A stretch of DNA of 64,000 nt from Paenibacillaceae bacterium (GCA_004134985.1 REGQ01000026.1:31732-95731); one strand, 5' to 3'. Shown: positions 9,956 through 18,997, numbered from the stretch's first letter. Numbers and translations are program-made. Notes: generated by a model not told the origin, from the letters alone.

Positions 9956-10203
9956 CTAACCCCAGAATGTGGGATTAAGGTCGTCTTTGTTCTCTAAACA
10001 AGAACCATTTCCATATCGTACCTGCGTCATTAATTTAATCATCCTCTTCAAATTCACGGCGAATACGCCATAGCACCCTGTAACTCCATTCCAACTAGAC
10101 CCGAGAATGACGCTGCATCATAGCCGCGTCAATGTTTCAACTCACTGTTTTTCGCTTCAATTTTGTAGTACTTCTTGGCCTTTTCCTTGAAATACTCTGG
10201 TGT
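9956..10203 (-). pseudogene. C-terminal remnant of an IS1182-type transposase
   Basis: On the minus strand a protein-like stretch reads EYFKEKAKKYYKIEAKNSEL, then a stop, then RGYDAASFSGLVGMELQGAM, then after a frame change YGVFAVNLKRMIKLMTQV and a stop at 9956. This order resembles the conserved tail of IS1182-family DDE transposases as I remember it. At least one in-frame stop and one frameshift are present and the N-terminal two thirds are missing, so it is a dead relic. No terminal inverted repeats were found around it. Confidence 0.5.
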
Positions 10204-10315
10204 AGGCGATCCAGTTAGTCCCATCTGGGGGCATTGCTGGTGGCGCCTGACAAACCGCCATTTCCCTTTTTGGCTAAGGCGCTGTCTTTGCGTGAGTATT
10301 CGTGGGGATCTTGCG

Positions 10316-10500
10316 CTAACGCTTGTCACAGCGCTTAAATGGCCTCAAATGACCCTTTTGAAACTCTAACGCTCACCACAGCGCTTATTCCCCCCTTGGA
10401 CCGCTAAAATCGTACGATTTTCTATAAATAAGGTGGCTCAGTTTCGTTACAATTATTATGGGGCTGAATTTCCCTAAATAGCGCCGCTCATCAGCGTTAG
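10316..10500 (+). repeat. 185-bp dispersed element, copy A
   Basis: Starts CTAACGCTTGTCACAGCGCTTAA and ends CATCAGCGTTAG, so its ends are inverted (CTAACGCT / AGCGTTAG). It carries an internal second copy of the AACGCT...CACAGCGCTTA motif and the palindrome AAAATCGTACGATTTT. Three more copies of exactly the same length occur at 28376, 32547 and 51930. The flank TTGCG on the left and AATyCCA on the right is also conserved, so the true unit may be longer. Confidence 0.8.
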
Positions 10501-10612
10501 AATCCCACAAGGTTTCGTTCGACTTATCTATATTAGTTGAACGAAAGATTAGTTCAAACCACAGGTGATTCCCTACCCCTTGAGCGAGCTTCGTCACACT
10601 GCATGCCTGTTA

Positions 10613-10900
10613 ATCTATATGATATTTCATATAGAATCGTTGAAATCATCGCCCAATGACTTATTCTGTATGATATTTCATATACAATCGTTGAAATCAC
10701 CGCCGAATGACTAATTCTATATGATATTTCATATACAATCGTTGAAATCACCGCCGAATGACTAATTCTATATGATATTTCATATAGAATTGTTGAAATC
10801 ATCACCCAATGACCAATTCTATATGATATTTCATATAGAATCGTTGAAATCATCACCGAATGACTAATTCTATATGATATTTCATATAGAATTGCAAAAT
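10613..10900. repeat. 51-bp tandem array with a palindrome in each unit
   Basis: Six copies of GATATTTCATAT begin at 10621, 10672, 10723, 10774, 10825 and 10876, an exact 51-base period. Each unit centres on TTCTATATGA-TATT-TCATATAGAA or a close variant, followed by a near-constant 26-base stretch (CGTTGAAATCA...AATGACTAATT). The constant stretches are almost identical, which excludes a CRISPR array. The period is a multiple of three, so a repetitive minus-strand frame exists but looks fortuitous. Confidence 0.9.
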
Positions 10901-11075
10901 AAAAATACCCCTCGGGGGCGCTGCTGTTGTGCTGCTGCTGTGCTGCTGCTGTGCTGCTGTTGTGCTGCTGCTGTGATTCTCTGCTGTGATGCTGACTCTT
11001 ACTGGTTTTTCTGCTCGCTTATCGCCCAAATCTTAATCTTAACTGGCGGTTCATTCGTTCAACTTAACTAATTAT

Positions 11076-12191
11076 CTAGTTAAAAGACTCCAGCATTGAC
11101 TGCTCCATCTCGCCCAAACGCCACAAAGCAAAACGGTCTATCCCATGTTTCTCAGCTTCCCTCATCCAGCCTGCCACGGTAATGTGATCGGCATACCAAA
11201 CGATGTGCTGGTTTTCAAGTTCATCTTGATAGGTAAAATAGACGGCCCCGCTCCCCTCGTCCCGTTGTGGTTCAGCATTGTGCGAGCGAAGCAAACCCGC
11301 CGCCATTGTCTCTGTTAATGCGGTCGTCTCCCCTTTATCGCTCCAGGCGAATCCTCCAAGGGAAAAAGCAATAAACGGCTCGCCGGGAAGCGAACCCATA
11401 CGCTGCGCCAGCTTGCTGATGAAGGCATGATCGGCTTTCGGCCCAGGGCCGCTGTGATAGCCATAGAGGTTGTAAGCCATCATGACATATACCGGACCTT
11501 CGGGCAGCGCCAGCTTCTCCAACGGCGCACGGGGCTCCAGTACAACACGCAGCGTCTTGTTGTCAGCGGCAAGCTTTTCATACAGCTCACGGTATAATGC
11601 CGTCACATTATTCCAGTCGTCCTCGGCAATTTTCTCATAGTCCAGCTCGACGCCATCATAGCCGCCGCTGCCAACTGCCGACATGATTTCATCAATATGC
11701 TGTGCGCGCCGCGCAGCCGAAGAAGTCAGTTCTGTAACGAGCGCCGCCTCCTTCTGCACGGCAGTACCGTCGCTGTTGATCCGATCGTTAACAATGGTAA
11801 GGAAAAGCGCTGGCGTCATTCCATTCGCTTCCGCGCTCCCGACCTCTTCCCGAATAGCCGGGAGCGACTGCTTCATCTGGTCGGTATAATATAAACGGCC
11901 TTGCTCGTCAAAATAGGCGGCGAACACTTGCAAGCTGGCAAGACTGCCCTTCAGCTTGGACAAGTCCGCCAGACCCGCATCACTCTGCCAGTCCACAATC
12001 CATGCAGACAGCGCTGACTTGGCCGGCAGCTCGTGTACGTTTTCCGGTTCTTTCTTGCTCAGCAGCAGGAAGGAGACCGCTCCGACCGCTGCGATAACAA
12101 GTACGGCAACAATCAGATTTCTTCCCCTTTTTCCGGCGTCAGGCACGTGCAGACTCCTCTCTCTTCTTCCGCTTATCGTTTTGACAGGCAT
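11076..12191 (-). CDS. Membrane-anchored GH18-like glycosidase of the exopolysaccharide operon
   Basis: A 371-residue protein with one N-terminal membrane anchor (about residues 25-45) and an extracellular TIM-barrel domain of glycoside hydrolase family 18, similar to YaaH/YdhD-type proteins. The catalytic motif is DGVELDYE (179-186), with the acid Glu186 retained; the usual first Asp of DGxDxDxE is Glu here. Later hallmarks are MMAYNLYGY and an ALWRLGEM C-terminal strand. No LysM domain is present. It is last in the operon, two bases after the deacetylase-like gene (stop at 12194, ATG at 12191), so it likely trims or processes the polymer made by the synthase upstream (inference). Confidence 0.8.
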   Translation of the reverse strand: MPVKTISGRRERSLHVPDAGKRGRNLIVAVLVIAAVGAVSFLLLSKKEPENVHELPAKSALSAWIVDWQSDAGLADLSKLKGSLASLQVFAAYFDEQGRLYYTDQMKQSLPAIREEVGSAEANGMTPALFLTIVNDRINSDGTAVQKEAALVTELTSSAARRAQHIDEIMSAVGSGGYDGVELDYEKIAEDDWNNVTALYRELYEKLAADNKTLRVVLEPRAPLEKLALPEGPVYVMMAYNLYGYHSGPGPKADHAFISKLAQRMGSLPGEPFIAFSLGGFAWSDKGETTALTETMAAGLLRSHNAEPQRDEGSGAVYFTYQDELENQHIVWYADHITVAGWMREAEKHGIDRFALWRLGEMEQSMLESFN

Positions 12192-12193
12192 GA

Positions 12194-14203
12194 TCAGAAT
12201 GTGTCGATGGCCCAGTCCATTGCGGCATTAACCGCTTTTTTCAAAGTGTTCGTCACAACTGCAAATCCCTTGTACGCATTATTGTACAACTGCGCAGATT
12301 TGCTCCCATCAGCGGGTGCTGTAACGATTGCAACATCATCGAACACCCCGTCATAGATTGTATCATGCCGATTGGCAGCACTGTAAGCAGATTGCAGCGC
12401 AATTCCGCCTTGCTCAATGGAATCAGCCACTAGCAGCTTGTCCGCCAATAACTCCTTATCAACGACCAGTGTCAATTGCTCGCCTGTAATCGTAATGTCA
12501 ACTTGACGAGTGGCCTGTATGTTGATCGGATATTGCTCCTGTTCAACTCCAGACCCTTGAACTGACTCCTGTTCAGCCCCCTGTCCAGTTTCCCGTTCAG
12601 CCCCCTGTCCAGTTTCCCGTTCAGACCCCTGTCCAGTTTCCCGTTCAGACCCCTGTCCAGTTTCCCGTTCAGACCCCTGTCCAGTTTCCCGTTCAGTCCC
12701 CTGTCCAGTTTCCCGTTCAGTCTCCTGTCCAGTTTCCCGTTCAGTCCCCTGTCCAGTTTCCCGTCCAGTCCCCTGTCCAGTTTCCCGTCCAGTTCCCTCG
12801 TTACTCTCTTGACCGTTTGCCTTATCGGCTTCTTGCACCAACTGCTGCCCGCTGTTTGCAGCATCGTCCTGTGGCGCCGGATAGATTCGCACTAAATCCT
12901 CGCCCACTACCTTCTGCTCCACGATCACTTCATTATCGATCAGCGAAACACGGATGAACGTATCGTTATTCCGGTCATAACGCAGATAGACGGACTGGTT
13001 GCCAACAACATTGCCGGCCAGCTTGGCGGTGAACCGGATATCGCTGAATGAATCGCTCTCTTTCAGATAGAGCATCCCCTTGTCTGCAGGAGGCGAGGTG
13101 AGCACAATCCGATTGCCGTCAAACTCCGCCACGCCGCCCATCGTCACCCACTTCTCTGCGCGCCGCTCGTCGCCGATAACATACTTGACCGACTCCCCGG
13201 TATCCTGAAAAACTTTCATCAGCAAATGATTCGTATACCAATAGGGGGCAGGCTGCACTCGCGTCAAATTATACAGATCGTCACCGCTGTCATTATAAGC
13301 GATGCCTTCACGGTTGAAATGCATGGTGAACAACTGATGGATATTGCGAGAGTTGACGTCTGCAACGAGCCGGTTCATGCCATTGTATAAGGAGTTGGCA
13401 TGCATAACCATATAGACGCCGGGCACGAACCCCAGCTTCTCGGTATAAATGTCATGGATAGCATCATAATCCCAATTGATCCGCTTCTCCATGTGTGATC
13501 GGTTCTCGACCGGAATGCCGTCTTCATCGCGGAGAAAGTCCATCAGATAGTGGTTATAAATATCGACACCCTTGCGATCCTTGAAGTCTGCTTCCTCCAG
13601 CTGTTCGAAATATCGGCCGTCCTTGCCGTATATATTAATGTAAGCTAGACGGTAGCCGTTGCTTCCAAGCTCCCAATAACCATTGCGGGTCATACCGAGC
13701 AGCTGCTTCGGCTGCAAAAACTTCTGCTCCTTGCTGCCCATTTTGCCTGCATAGCTGAGCATCGTTGCTTTGTAATTATATTTCTCCAGCAGCGGCTGAG
13801 AGAACAGACTGGAGTCATTGCGCCCGTCTTCAAAGGAGAGGAACAGCGCTTTGTCCGGCAGCGGCTTGCCTTCATTGTAGAAATCAAGCACATCCTGCTG
13901 TGAAATGGTCGTGTAGCCCTGATCGTAGAGTGCTTGCAAGTGCTGGTCAAGCCTGCTTTTGGCAATCAGGTTAGGCGAGCCTGTACGGGCCAGCCCAAAG
14001 TAGGAAATCGCAATAAACCCCTCTTTATTGCTCCAGCCTGCCTTGTCAGGCTCCTCATACTTTTTAATATCGAATACGCTATGGACAAGCAGCCACGCCA
14101 AACAGACCAAAATCACAGTCTGTACAATTGTTTTGTACACTTTTATTCTGTTTTTCCTGCGATAGTCAAGTGCGATGTGACGTTTTCCGTCCGTGCTGCT
14201 CAT
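12194..14203 (-). CDS. Polysaccharide-deacetylase-like membrane protein with octapeptide repeats
   Basis: A 669-residue protein with an N-terminal membrane segment (about 23-43) and an extracellular NodB/PgaB-like domain containing LFLSFEDGRND (about 121-130) in place of the usual TFDDG. The expected His-rich metal motif is replaced around residue 178 by ELGSNGYRL, so it may be inactive or use different chemistry. A beta-rich domain follows, interrupted near residues 465-550 by about ten tandem octapeptides of the type ETGQGxER, encoded by a 24-bp repeat (about 12553-12795). The start codon overlaps the synthase stop by one base (TAATG), indicating coupling. Deacetylation or binding of the nascent polymer is plausible; the activity is uncertain. 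Confidence 0.72.
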   Translation of the reverse strand: MSSTDGKRHIALDYRRKNRIKVYKTIVQTVILVCLAWLLVHSVFDIKKYEEPDKAGWSNKEGFIAISYFGLARTGSPNLIAKSRLDQHLQALYDQGYTTISQQDVLDFYNEGKPLPDKALFLSFEDGRNDSSLFSQPLLEKYNYKATMLSYAGKMGSKEQKFLQPKQLLGMTRNGYWELGSNGYRLAYINIYGKDGRYFEQLEEADFKDRKGVDIYNHYLMDFLRDEDGIPVENRSHMEKRINWDYDAIHDIYTEKLGFVPGVYMVMHANSLYNGMNRLVADVNSRNIHQLFTMHFNREGIAYNDSGDDLYNLTRVQPAPYWYTNHLLMKVFQDTGESVKYVIGDERRAEKWVTMGGVAEFDGNRIVLTSPPADKGMLYLKESDSFSDIRFTAKLAGNVVGNQSVYLRYDRNNDTFIRVSLIDNEVIVEQKVVGEDLVRIYPAPQDDAANSGQQLVQEADKANGQESNEGTGRETGQGTGRETGQGTERETGQETERETGQGTERETGQGSERETGQGSERETGQGSERETGQGAERETGQGAEQESVQGSGVEQEQYPINIQATRQVDITITGEQLTLVVDKELLADKLLVADSIEQGGIALQSAYSAANRHDTIYDGVFDDVAIVTAPADGSKSAQLYNNAYKGFAVVTNTLKKAVNAAMDWAIDTF
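12553..12795 (-). repeat. 24-bp in-frame tandem repeat encoding ETGQGxER units
   Basis: About ten 24-base units (core CCTGTCCAGTTTCCCGTTCAG on the plus strand) lie inside the deacetylase-like gene. Units differ mainly at one codon (Thr, Ser, Ala or Glu) and at Gly/Glu. The encoded segment is hydrophilic and probably disordered. Length variation between strains by slippage is likely (inference). Confidence 0.9.
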
Positions 14204-16038
14204 TAAGTCGACATTCCTTTATTGTTTTTTTGTTTGCGGCGGGCTTTCCTGTCTCTTGCTTCGATATCCTGCGGTGTTTCCCGTGTTCCCCAAGTCGATT
14301 TCCAGAAGGTTACCCACGCAACCGGCATTTGCCATAGCAGAATCGCTTCATAGAAAACACAGAAGACCAGGCCGAACACCCATAGCTTGCTCTTTCTGAA
14401 CAGCAAATGAGCGAAACTCATCAGCAGTGCCATCAGCAGAAGGCCCATCAGAAATGTTCCCGGGAAAATCCCGTGGACAACAGGCACATACACCAGGTTG
14501 TAGGACACGACGACAGGCGCCGCAATCGGAACAATCAAGCCAATGTAGAAAAACAAGGCCATAAACGGTTCTTTCCGCCATATAAAGCCCCCCGCCCTTA
14601 ATGATTCACGGAGCCATGAACGTTTCCATCTCATCTGTTGTTTCAGAAAGACACCAAACCGCGAGGGGACAATTGTAGAACAAATAGCAGTATCCTGGTA
14701 ACAGGTGCGGTGTGTCTTCATAATATAATTCGTCATACTGCGGTCGTCGCCGAATGTTGCCGGCTGCCCGAGAAACTTCTGATTCAGCCAGGCGTCCCGG
14801 TGCTTTAATACAAGATCTTTACGGTAGCAGGCAAGCGGCCCGGACAGACAGGTCACACTGTCAAACCACGACTCGGCCGCCTTCATAATCCGGAAGGCAA
14901 TATAATAACGAACCGTCTGCAGCTTCGTAATTGTATTCGTATACTTATTCTCCACATCTGTCCGTCCGGCCACACCGCCCATCCGCGGGTCCTGAAACGG
15001 CTGGACAAGATGCTTGATGGCGTCCGGCTGCAGGAAGCTGTCCGAATCTACGAATACGACCAGATCATGTTTCGCCATCTCCACCCCTTTGACCAGCGCC
15101 ACCCGCTTGCCGCCATTTTCCGTCATGGCGATCAGCTTTAGCCGCTCTTTCGTCCCATAGCGCTCCCCTTCTTCATGCAGCATCGCAATGGTTTTGTTAA
15201 TCTGCTCTACCGATTTATCGGTGGAAAAGTCATCGACAATAATGACCTCCAGCTTGTCAATCGGATAGTCCTGATTCATGCAGCTTAATATCGTTCGGTG
15301 TATCCATTCTTCTTCATTAAAGCAGGGAACCACGATCGTCACGCTGGGAGTATAGTCCGGATTAAGCGGCACATCCCGGTGCAGTGCCCCGAACAAGTAC
15401 CGTGACAGCAGAAATGTCGCTGCGATAATGCTGTAAAGATACAGCACATAATTATATTTAAAATAGATGAAGCTCTCGACACGCATCAGCATAATTACGG
15501 CAACCGCGACGAACATAAATCCGCTGGCCATATAGACCGAATACCCCCAGCGTCTGCGCTGCAAGTACGCTGGCAGCGGCTTCTCAAATTCAAAGCCGAC
15601 CAGTAGTTTTAACTCACCATCCTCCTGCCGCTCCATAACACGAGCCGCAGTGGCGACTATTTTGACCGCCGATTCGAAACCTTCCGGCATCGTGCCTGCC
15701 GGGATATCGAACTGCAGCCGGTATTGCGCACCTTCAACAAACTCGCCGACACCGGGTGTGAACGCCACCAAGATCCCGCTGGCAGAAATATCAGCCGCCC
15801 GTCCTTTGAGCGCTGCCGCTTTCCCATGTCCCTCCGTAATGACACTTACCTCGAAATCCGCTTTGTACCGCAATCCCAGCATCATCGGCTGCTCGTTGCC
15901 TGCATAGTTTTCCTTGCTCTGATTCAAACTCCGGCGATCAGCGGCAATCCGAATGCGGTCCGGGTCGGGAACATGCGACAGCATCCGTCTGTCCTGCTTC
16001 GGCTCAGACAGCACTTCAACAATTGGTTTTTTCTTCAT
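14203..16038 (-). CDS. Processive family 2 glycosyltransferase with N-terminal PilZ domain (hyaluronan/NodC-synthase-like)
   Basis: A 611-residue membrane synthase. Residues about 50-155 form a PilZ-like domain with the DxSxxG motif DISASG (83-88); the RxxxR half is weak (RYKAD). Two transmembrane segments (about 168-188, 194-215) precede a GT2 domain with DD269-270, DSD331-333, GDDR430-433 and QQMRW467-471. GDDR...TNY and QQxRWxxSxxRE are the forms found in hyaluronan and NodC-type synthases. Three further membrane helices follow. PilZ domains bind cyclic di-GMP, so synthesis is probably switched on by that messenger (established for the family, inferred here). In BcsA the PilZ domain is C-terminal; here it is N-terminal. 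Starts two bases after the dehydrogenase stop. Confidence 0.85.
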   Translation of the reverse strand: MKKKPIVEVLSEPKQDRRMLSHVPDPDRIRIAADRRSLNQSKENYAGNEQPMMLGLRYKADFEVSVITEGHGKAAALKGRAADISASGILVAFTPGVGEFVEGAQYRLQFDIPAGTMPEGFESAVKIVATAARVMERQEDGELKLLVGFEFEKPLPAYLQRRRWGYSVYMASGFMFVAVAVIMLMRVESFIYFKYNYVLYLYSIIAATFLLSRYLFGALHRDVPLNPDYTPSVTIVVPCFNEEEWIHRTILSCMNQDYPIDKLEVIIVDDFSTDKSVEQINKTIAMLHEEGERYGTKERLKLIAMTENGGKRVALVKGVEMAKHDLVVFVDSDSFLQPDAIKHLVQPFQDPRMGGVAGRTDVENKYTNTITKLQTVRYYIAFRIMKAAESWFDSVTCLSGPLACYRKDLVLKHRDAWLNQKFLGQPATFGDDRSMTNYIMKTHRTCYQDTAICSTIVPSRFGVFLKQQMRWKRSWLRESLRAGGFIWRKEPFMALFFYIGLIVPIAAPVVVSYNLVYVPVVHGIFPGTFLMGLLLMALLMSFAHLLFRKSKLWVFGLVFCVFYEAILLWQMPVAWVTFWKSTWGTRETPQDIEARDRKARRKQKNNKGMST

Positions 16039-16040
16039 CG

Positions 16041-17354
16041 CTATAAACTCCAGTAGTAATAGCCGTTATTTTCAAAATCCGTCTTATTGTAAATACCAGT
16101 GACATCAAACATCAGCTTTTTATGATTCGGAGCATACAGTTGATCGAAATCAGCCACGTTCAATTTCCGGTATTCATCATGGGGCACAGCAACGACAAGC
16201 ACATTCAAATCCCGCAGGTCCGAACGCTCTACCAGTTCAATCCCGTACTCTTCCTGCACTTGCGCTTTATTGACCCAGTAGTCTGCCACAAATGTAGTCA
16301 CGCCGTATTCCGCCAGCTCGCTTACAATATCAATGACCTTCGTATTGCGGACATCGGAACAATTTTCCTTGTAGGCCAGTCCCAGACAACCGATCCTCAC
16401 ATCGGATAAATCCTCTTTCTGCCTTACCAGATGCTTGATAATCTGCTGTGCGATGTATTGGCCCATCCCGTCATTAATATGTCGTCCCGCTAAAATAATT
16501 TTAGAATGATAGCCTGCGCCTTCAGCTTTGTAAGTCAAGTAATACGGATCAATGCCAATGCAATGCCCGCCGACAAGCCCCGGTCTGAAGTTCAGAAAGT
16601 TCCATTTCGTCCCTGCAGCCCGCAGGACGGCCTGGGTGTCAATCCCCATGTTGTTGAACAGCATCGACAGTTCATTCATAAATGCAATATTGATGTCACG
16701 CTGCGCATTTTCAATGACTTTGGCCGCTTCTGCCACACGAATGCTATCCGCTCTGTAAACACCGGCTTCAATAATCAGCTCATAGATGGCAGCTACCTCA
16801 TCAAGCGTTTCCTTGTCTATTCCCGACACTATTTTCGTAATATTCTCAAGACGATGCACGCGGTCGCCTGGATTGATTCTTTCCGGGGAATACGCTATTG
16901 TAAAATCCGTTCCGCATTTCAGCCCTGACTGCTCTTCCAGGATTGGGAGGCATACTTCTTCTGTCACTCCGGGATAAACGGTAGATTCATATACGACCAA
17001 TACGCCGCGCTGCAATGACTGGCCGACTGTTATGCTGGCTTGCCGCACATATTGCAAATCCGGCACCTTATCGGCCTGCACAGGCGTAGGCACCCCAATA
17101 ATAAAGCAGCTGGCCGCGCGCAGCTCCGCAGCATCATCCGTAAAGGTGATCGCGCTGTGTTTGACCGCATCATCCCCGGTGTCTCCGGTCGGATCGATGC
17201 CATTTTGATACTGGCTTATTTTATGACGGTTTACGTCATATCCGATAACATCGAGCACTCTGGAAAAAGCGACCGCCAGCGGAAGCCCCACATAACCAAG
17301 ACCAATGACAGCCAGCTTGGCCTGTCTGTCTCTCAAACGCTGATACAGTTCCAT
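16041..17354 (-). CDS. Nucleotide-sugar dehydrogenase, UDP-N-acetylhexosamine 6-dehydrogenase type (TviB/WbpO-like)
   Basis: About 437 residues. The N-terminal Rossmann motif is VIGLGYVGLPLAVAF. YESTVYPG, YSPERINPGD and KVIENAQRDINIAFMNEL follow, and the catalytic Cys lies in GGHCIGIDPYYL. The GGHCIGIDPYYL form is that of enzymes oxidising UDP-GlcNAc/GalNAc/ManNAc, whereas UDP-glucose dehydrogenases usually have GGSCFPKD. It should supply an N-acetylaminouronic acid precursor to the adjacent synthase (inference). ATG 17354 has GGAG nine bases upstream; an in-frame GTG at 17369 is an alternative. It lies 22 bases or less after the deacetylase lipoprotein gene, in one operon. Confidence 0.85.
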   Translation of the reverse strand: MELYQRLRDRQAKLAVIGLGYVGLPLAVAFSRVLDVIGYDVNRHKISQYQNGIDPTGDTGDDAVKHSAITFTDDAAELRAASCFIIGVPTPVQADKVPDLQYVRQASITVGQSLQRGVLVVYESTVYPGVTEEVCLPILEEQSGLKCGTDFTIAYSPERINPGDRVHRLENITKIVSGIDKETLDEVAAIYELIIEAGVYRADSIRVAEAAKVIENAQRDINIAFMNELSMLFNNMGIDTQAVLRAAGTKWNFLNFRPGLVGGHCIGIDPYYLTYKAEGAGYHSKIILAGRHINDGMGQYIAQQIIKHLVRQKEDLSDVRIGCLGLAYKENCSDVRNTKVIDIVSELAEYGVTTFVADYWVNKAQVQEEYGIELVERSDLRDLNVLVVAVPHDEYRKLNVADFDQLYAPNHKKLMFDVTGIYNKTDFENNGYYYWSL

Positions 17355-17376
17355 CGTCCCCGTCTCCACTCTCTGC

Positions 17377-18837
17377 TCACTCCAATTCCGCTATTTTCTT
17401 GCTGTCGAGCAAATCAGACATTTTGACAAAGGAATAGCCTTTGTTATGCAGCTTTTCGATCACGATAGGCAACGCCTCAAGCGTATGAATGCCATCCAGC
17501 ATATGCAGCAAAATAATGCTTCCCGCCTCTGTTTTGTTCATGATGACCTCGACAATATCATCGGCCGTATTCGCAGCATCCCAGTCAAATGTGGTCACAT
17601 CGTACATCGCTATTTTGTCATAGCCGGCAGCAGCTACCGTTCGCGCTGTCTCTTCATCAATAGCGCCGGTTGGCGGTCTGAACAACATTACCGGCTGCGC
17701 CTGAATCGCTTCTGTAATGACCTGATGCGCCTTCACCACTTCCTCCTGAATTTCACCAGCGGACAGGGAAGTGATGACTGGATGGCTGTAGGTATGATTG
17801 GCTACATCATGCCCGTCCTCATAAATGGCTCTTGCCAAATTGGGATTGCGTTCCACGCCGTTAGCCCGCAAGAAAAACGTCGCCTTCACATCATATTTCT
17901 TCAGGGTATCAAGCAGCTTCGTTACCGTGAAGTCGGTCCCCCAGTCGTCGAAGGTCAACGCAATCTCTTTCTTATTTGTACTAAACTGCTTGAACACCGT
18001 GTATTTGGCATTTTTGTAGTCGGCATTGATCCGGGCCGCATCATATCCCGCTATTTCCTCCAAAGGCTTGCGCTCCCCGCCATCAGCAATCAGTTTGCTG
18101 AGTGGTACAATTTGGTACCCTACTTTGTTAGCAATATCCGCGATCAGAGGAATGGCATCCAGCAATTGCGGCACTTCCTCTGTATTGAGCGCAATGATGC
18201 CCCCCCGAGTCATATACTTGTTGACATAATCAACGATCATCTCGCTGGTTTCCATATGCCGTTTCTTCAGGTTCAAGCTGTAGGATATGACGGCGTCCAG
18301 TCCGGACTGCGCAGCGACGAGCCGGATATCATCGGAGTATTCACCTGATCCGGTCGCAACATAGGCGGGCATATGTCCCGTTTCTTTGAAAATGACTTCA
18401 TTGGCTCTATGTACTTCTTTATAGATTTTGTCATAGCTGATCGATGCGAGATCTGTGCGATGCAGTGTATTGTTCTGAATCTCATAACCTCTGGCCGCAA
18501 TTTCCCGGGCAATCCCCGGCTCTTCCGCTACGCGCACTCCAGGCAGAAAAAAAGTACCCTCAATCTTGTTTTTATCGAGCGCATCAAGCAATTGCGACAT
18601 AAAAACATCGTCCCCCATACCGTTGAAGACGAGTGCGAACTCTTTCTTCGCCGTGTAGACCGATGGAATGACTTTGCTCATTTCCCCGTCATAACGCTCA
18701 ACTACAGCCGGGTTCTCCTGCACATCCTGCTCCGCTTCTCTTTTAAACAGCGTGCAGCCAGTCATAACTTGCAGACAGAGCAGCATGACAAGCAGCAGCG
18801 GTACCTTCGGCTTCATTCTCATGAGCTTGGCAACCAT
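17377..18837 (-). CDS. Lipoprotein with two polysaccharide-deacetylase (NodB) domains, the first degenerate
   Basis: A 486-residue lipoprotein (hydrophobic LLLVMLLCLQ then lipobox VMTGC). The first NodB domain (about 60-230) has lost its catalytic motifs (FNGMGDD for TFDD, NNTLHRTD for the His motif). The second (about 290-480) is complete: LTFDDWG, NHTYSHP, FRPPTG and ILLHML. It should de-N-acetylate an amino sugar polymer outside the membrane (family knowledge); the dead first domain may bind the chain. It is the first gene of the exopolysaccharide operon. The start at 18837 is chosen for AAAAGGGG about 11 bases upstream and a correct signal peptide; the longer frame adds 19 unlikely residues. 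Confidence 0.85.
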   Translation of the reverse strand: MVAKLMRMKPKVPLLLVMLLCLQVMTGCTLFKREAEQDVQENPAVVERYDGEMSKVIPSVYTAKKEFALVFNGMGDDVFMSQLLDALDKNKIEGTFFLPGVRVAEEPGIAREIAARGYEIQNNTLHRTDLASISYDKIYKEVHRANEVIFKETGHMPAYVATGSGEYSDDIRLVAAQSGLDAVISYSLNLKKRHMETSEMIVDYVNKYMTRGGIIALNTEEVPQLLDAIPLIADIANKVGYQIVPLSKLIADGGERKPLEEIAGYDAARINADYKNAKYTVFKQFSTNKKEIALTFDDWGTDFTVTKLLDTLKKYDVKATFFLRANGVERNPNLARAIYEDGHDVANHTYSHPVITSLSAGEIQEEVVKAHQVITEAIQAQPVMLFRPPTGAIDEETARTVAAAGYDKIAMYDVTTFDWDAANTADDIVEVIMNKTEAGSIILLHMLDGIHTLEALPIVIEKLHNKGYSFVKMSDLLDSKKIAELE

Positions 18838-18997
18838 ACTTAAATTTCCCCTTTTAGTAAAGACATGACGAGTTGATAGGACATTAATCGACATTTTTTC
18901 CTACAACATCTTATCATATTTGAAAAAATCATATAACCGCCAAATCTTGTTGTTTGATATCACAATCTGCGACAAAGGCAATGGAAGAAAAATAATC

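Larger units (their letters stand above)
9684..11075. other. 1.4-kb non-coding, repeat-rich region
   Basis: Contains, in order, the cre site, a transposase remnant, the 185-bp dispersed element, a 12-bp-stem inverted repeat at 10513-10546 (TTTCGTTC / GAACGAAA), the 51-bp palindromic array and a low-complexity GCT-rich stretch (10918-10990). No intact gene is seen. A short inverted repeat (TTAACTA / TAGTTAA, 11064-11083) overlaps the stop of the GH18-like gene. Confidence 0.7.

Noticed and set aside
10554..10856. Repetitive minus-strand frame of 100 residues in the 51-bp array
   Set aside because: It is open only because the period is a multiple of three. No ribosome site or recognisable protein features.
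10613..10900. CRISPR array
   Set aside because: The stretches between the palindromes are nearly identical from unit to unit, so they are not spacers; no cas genes are nearby.
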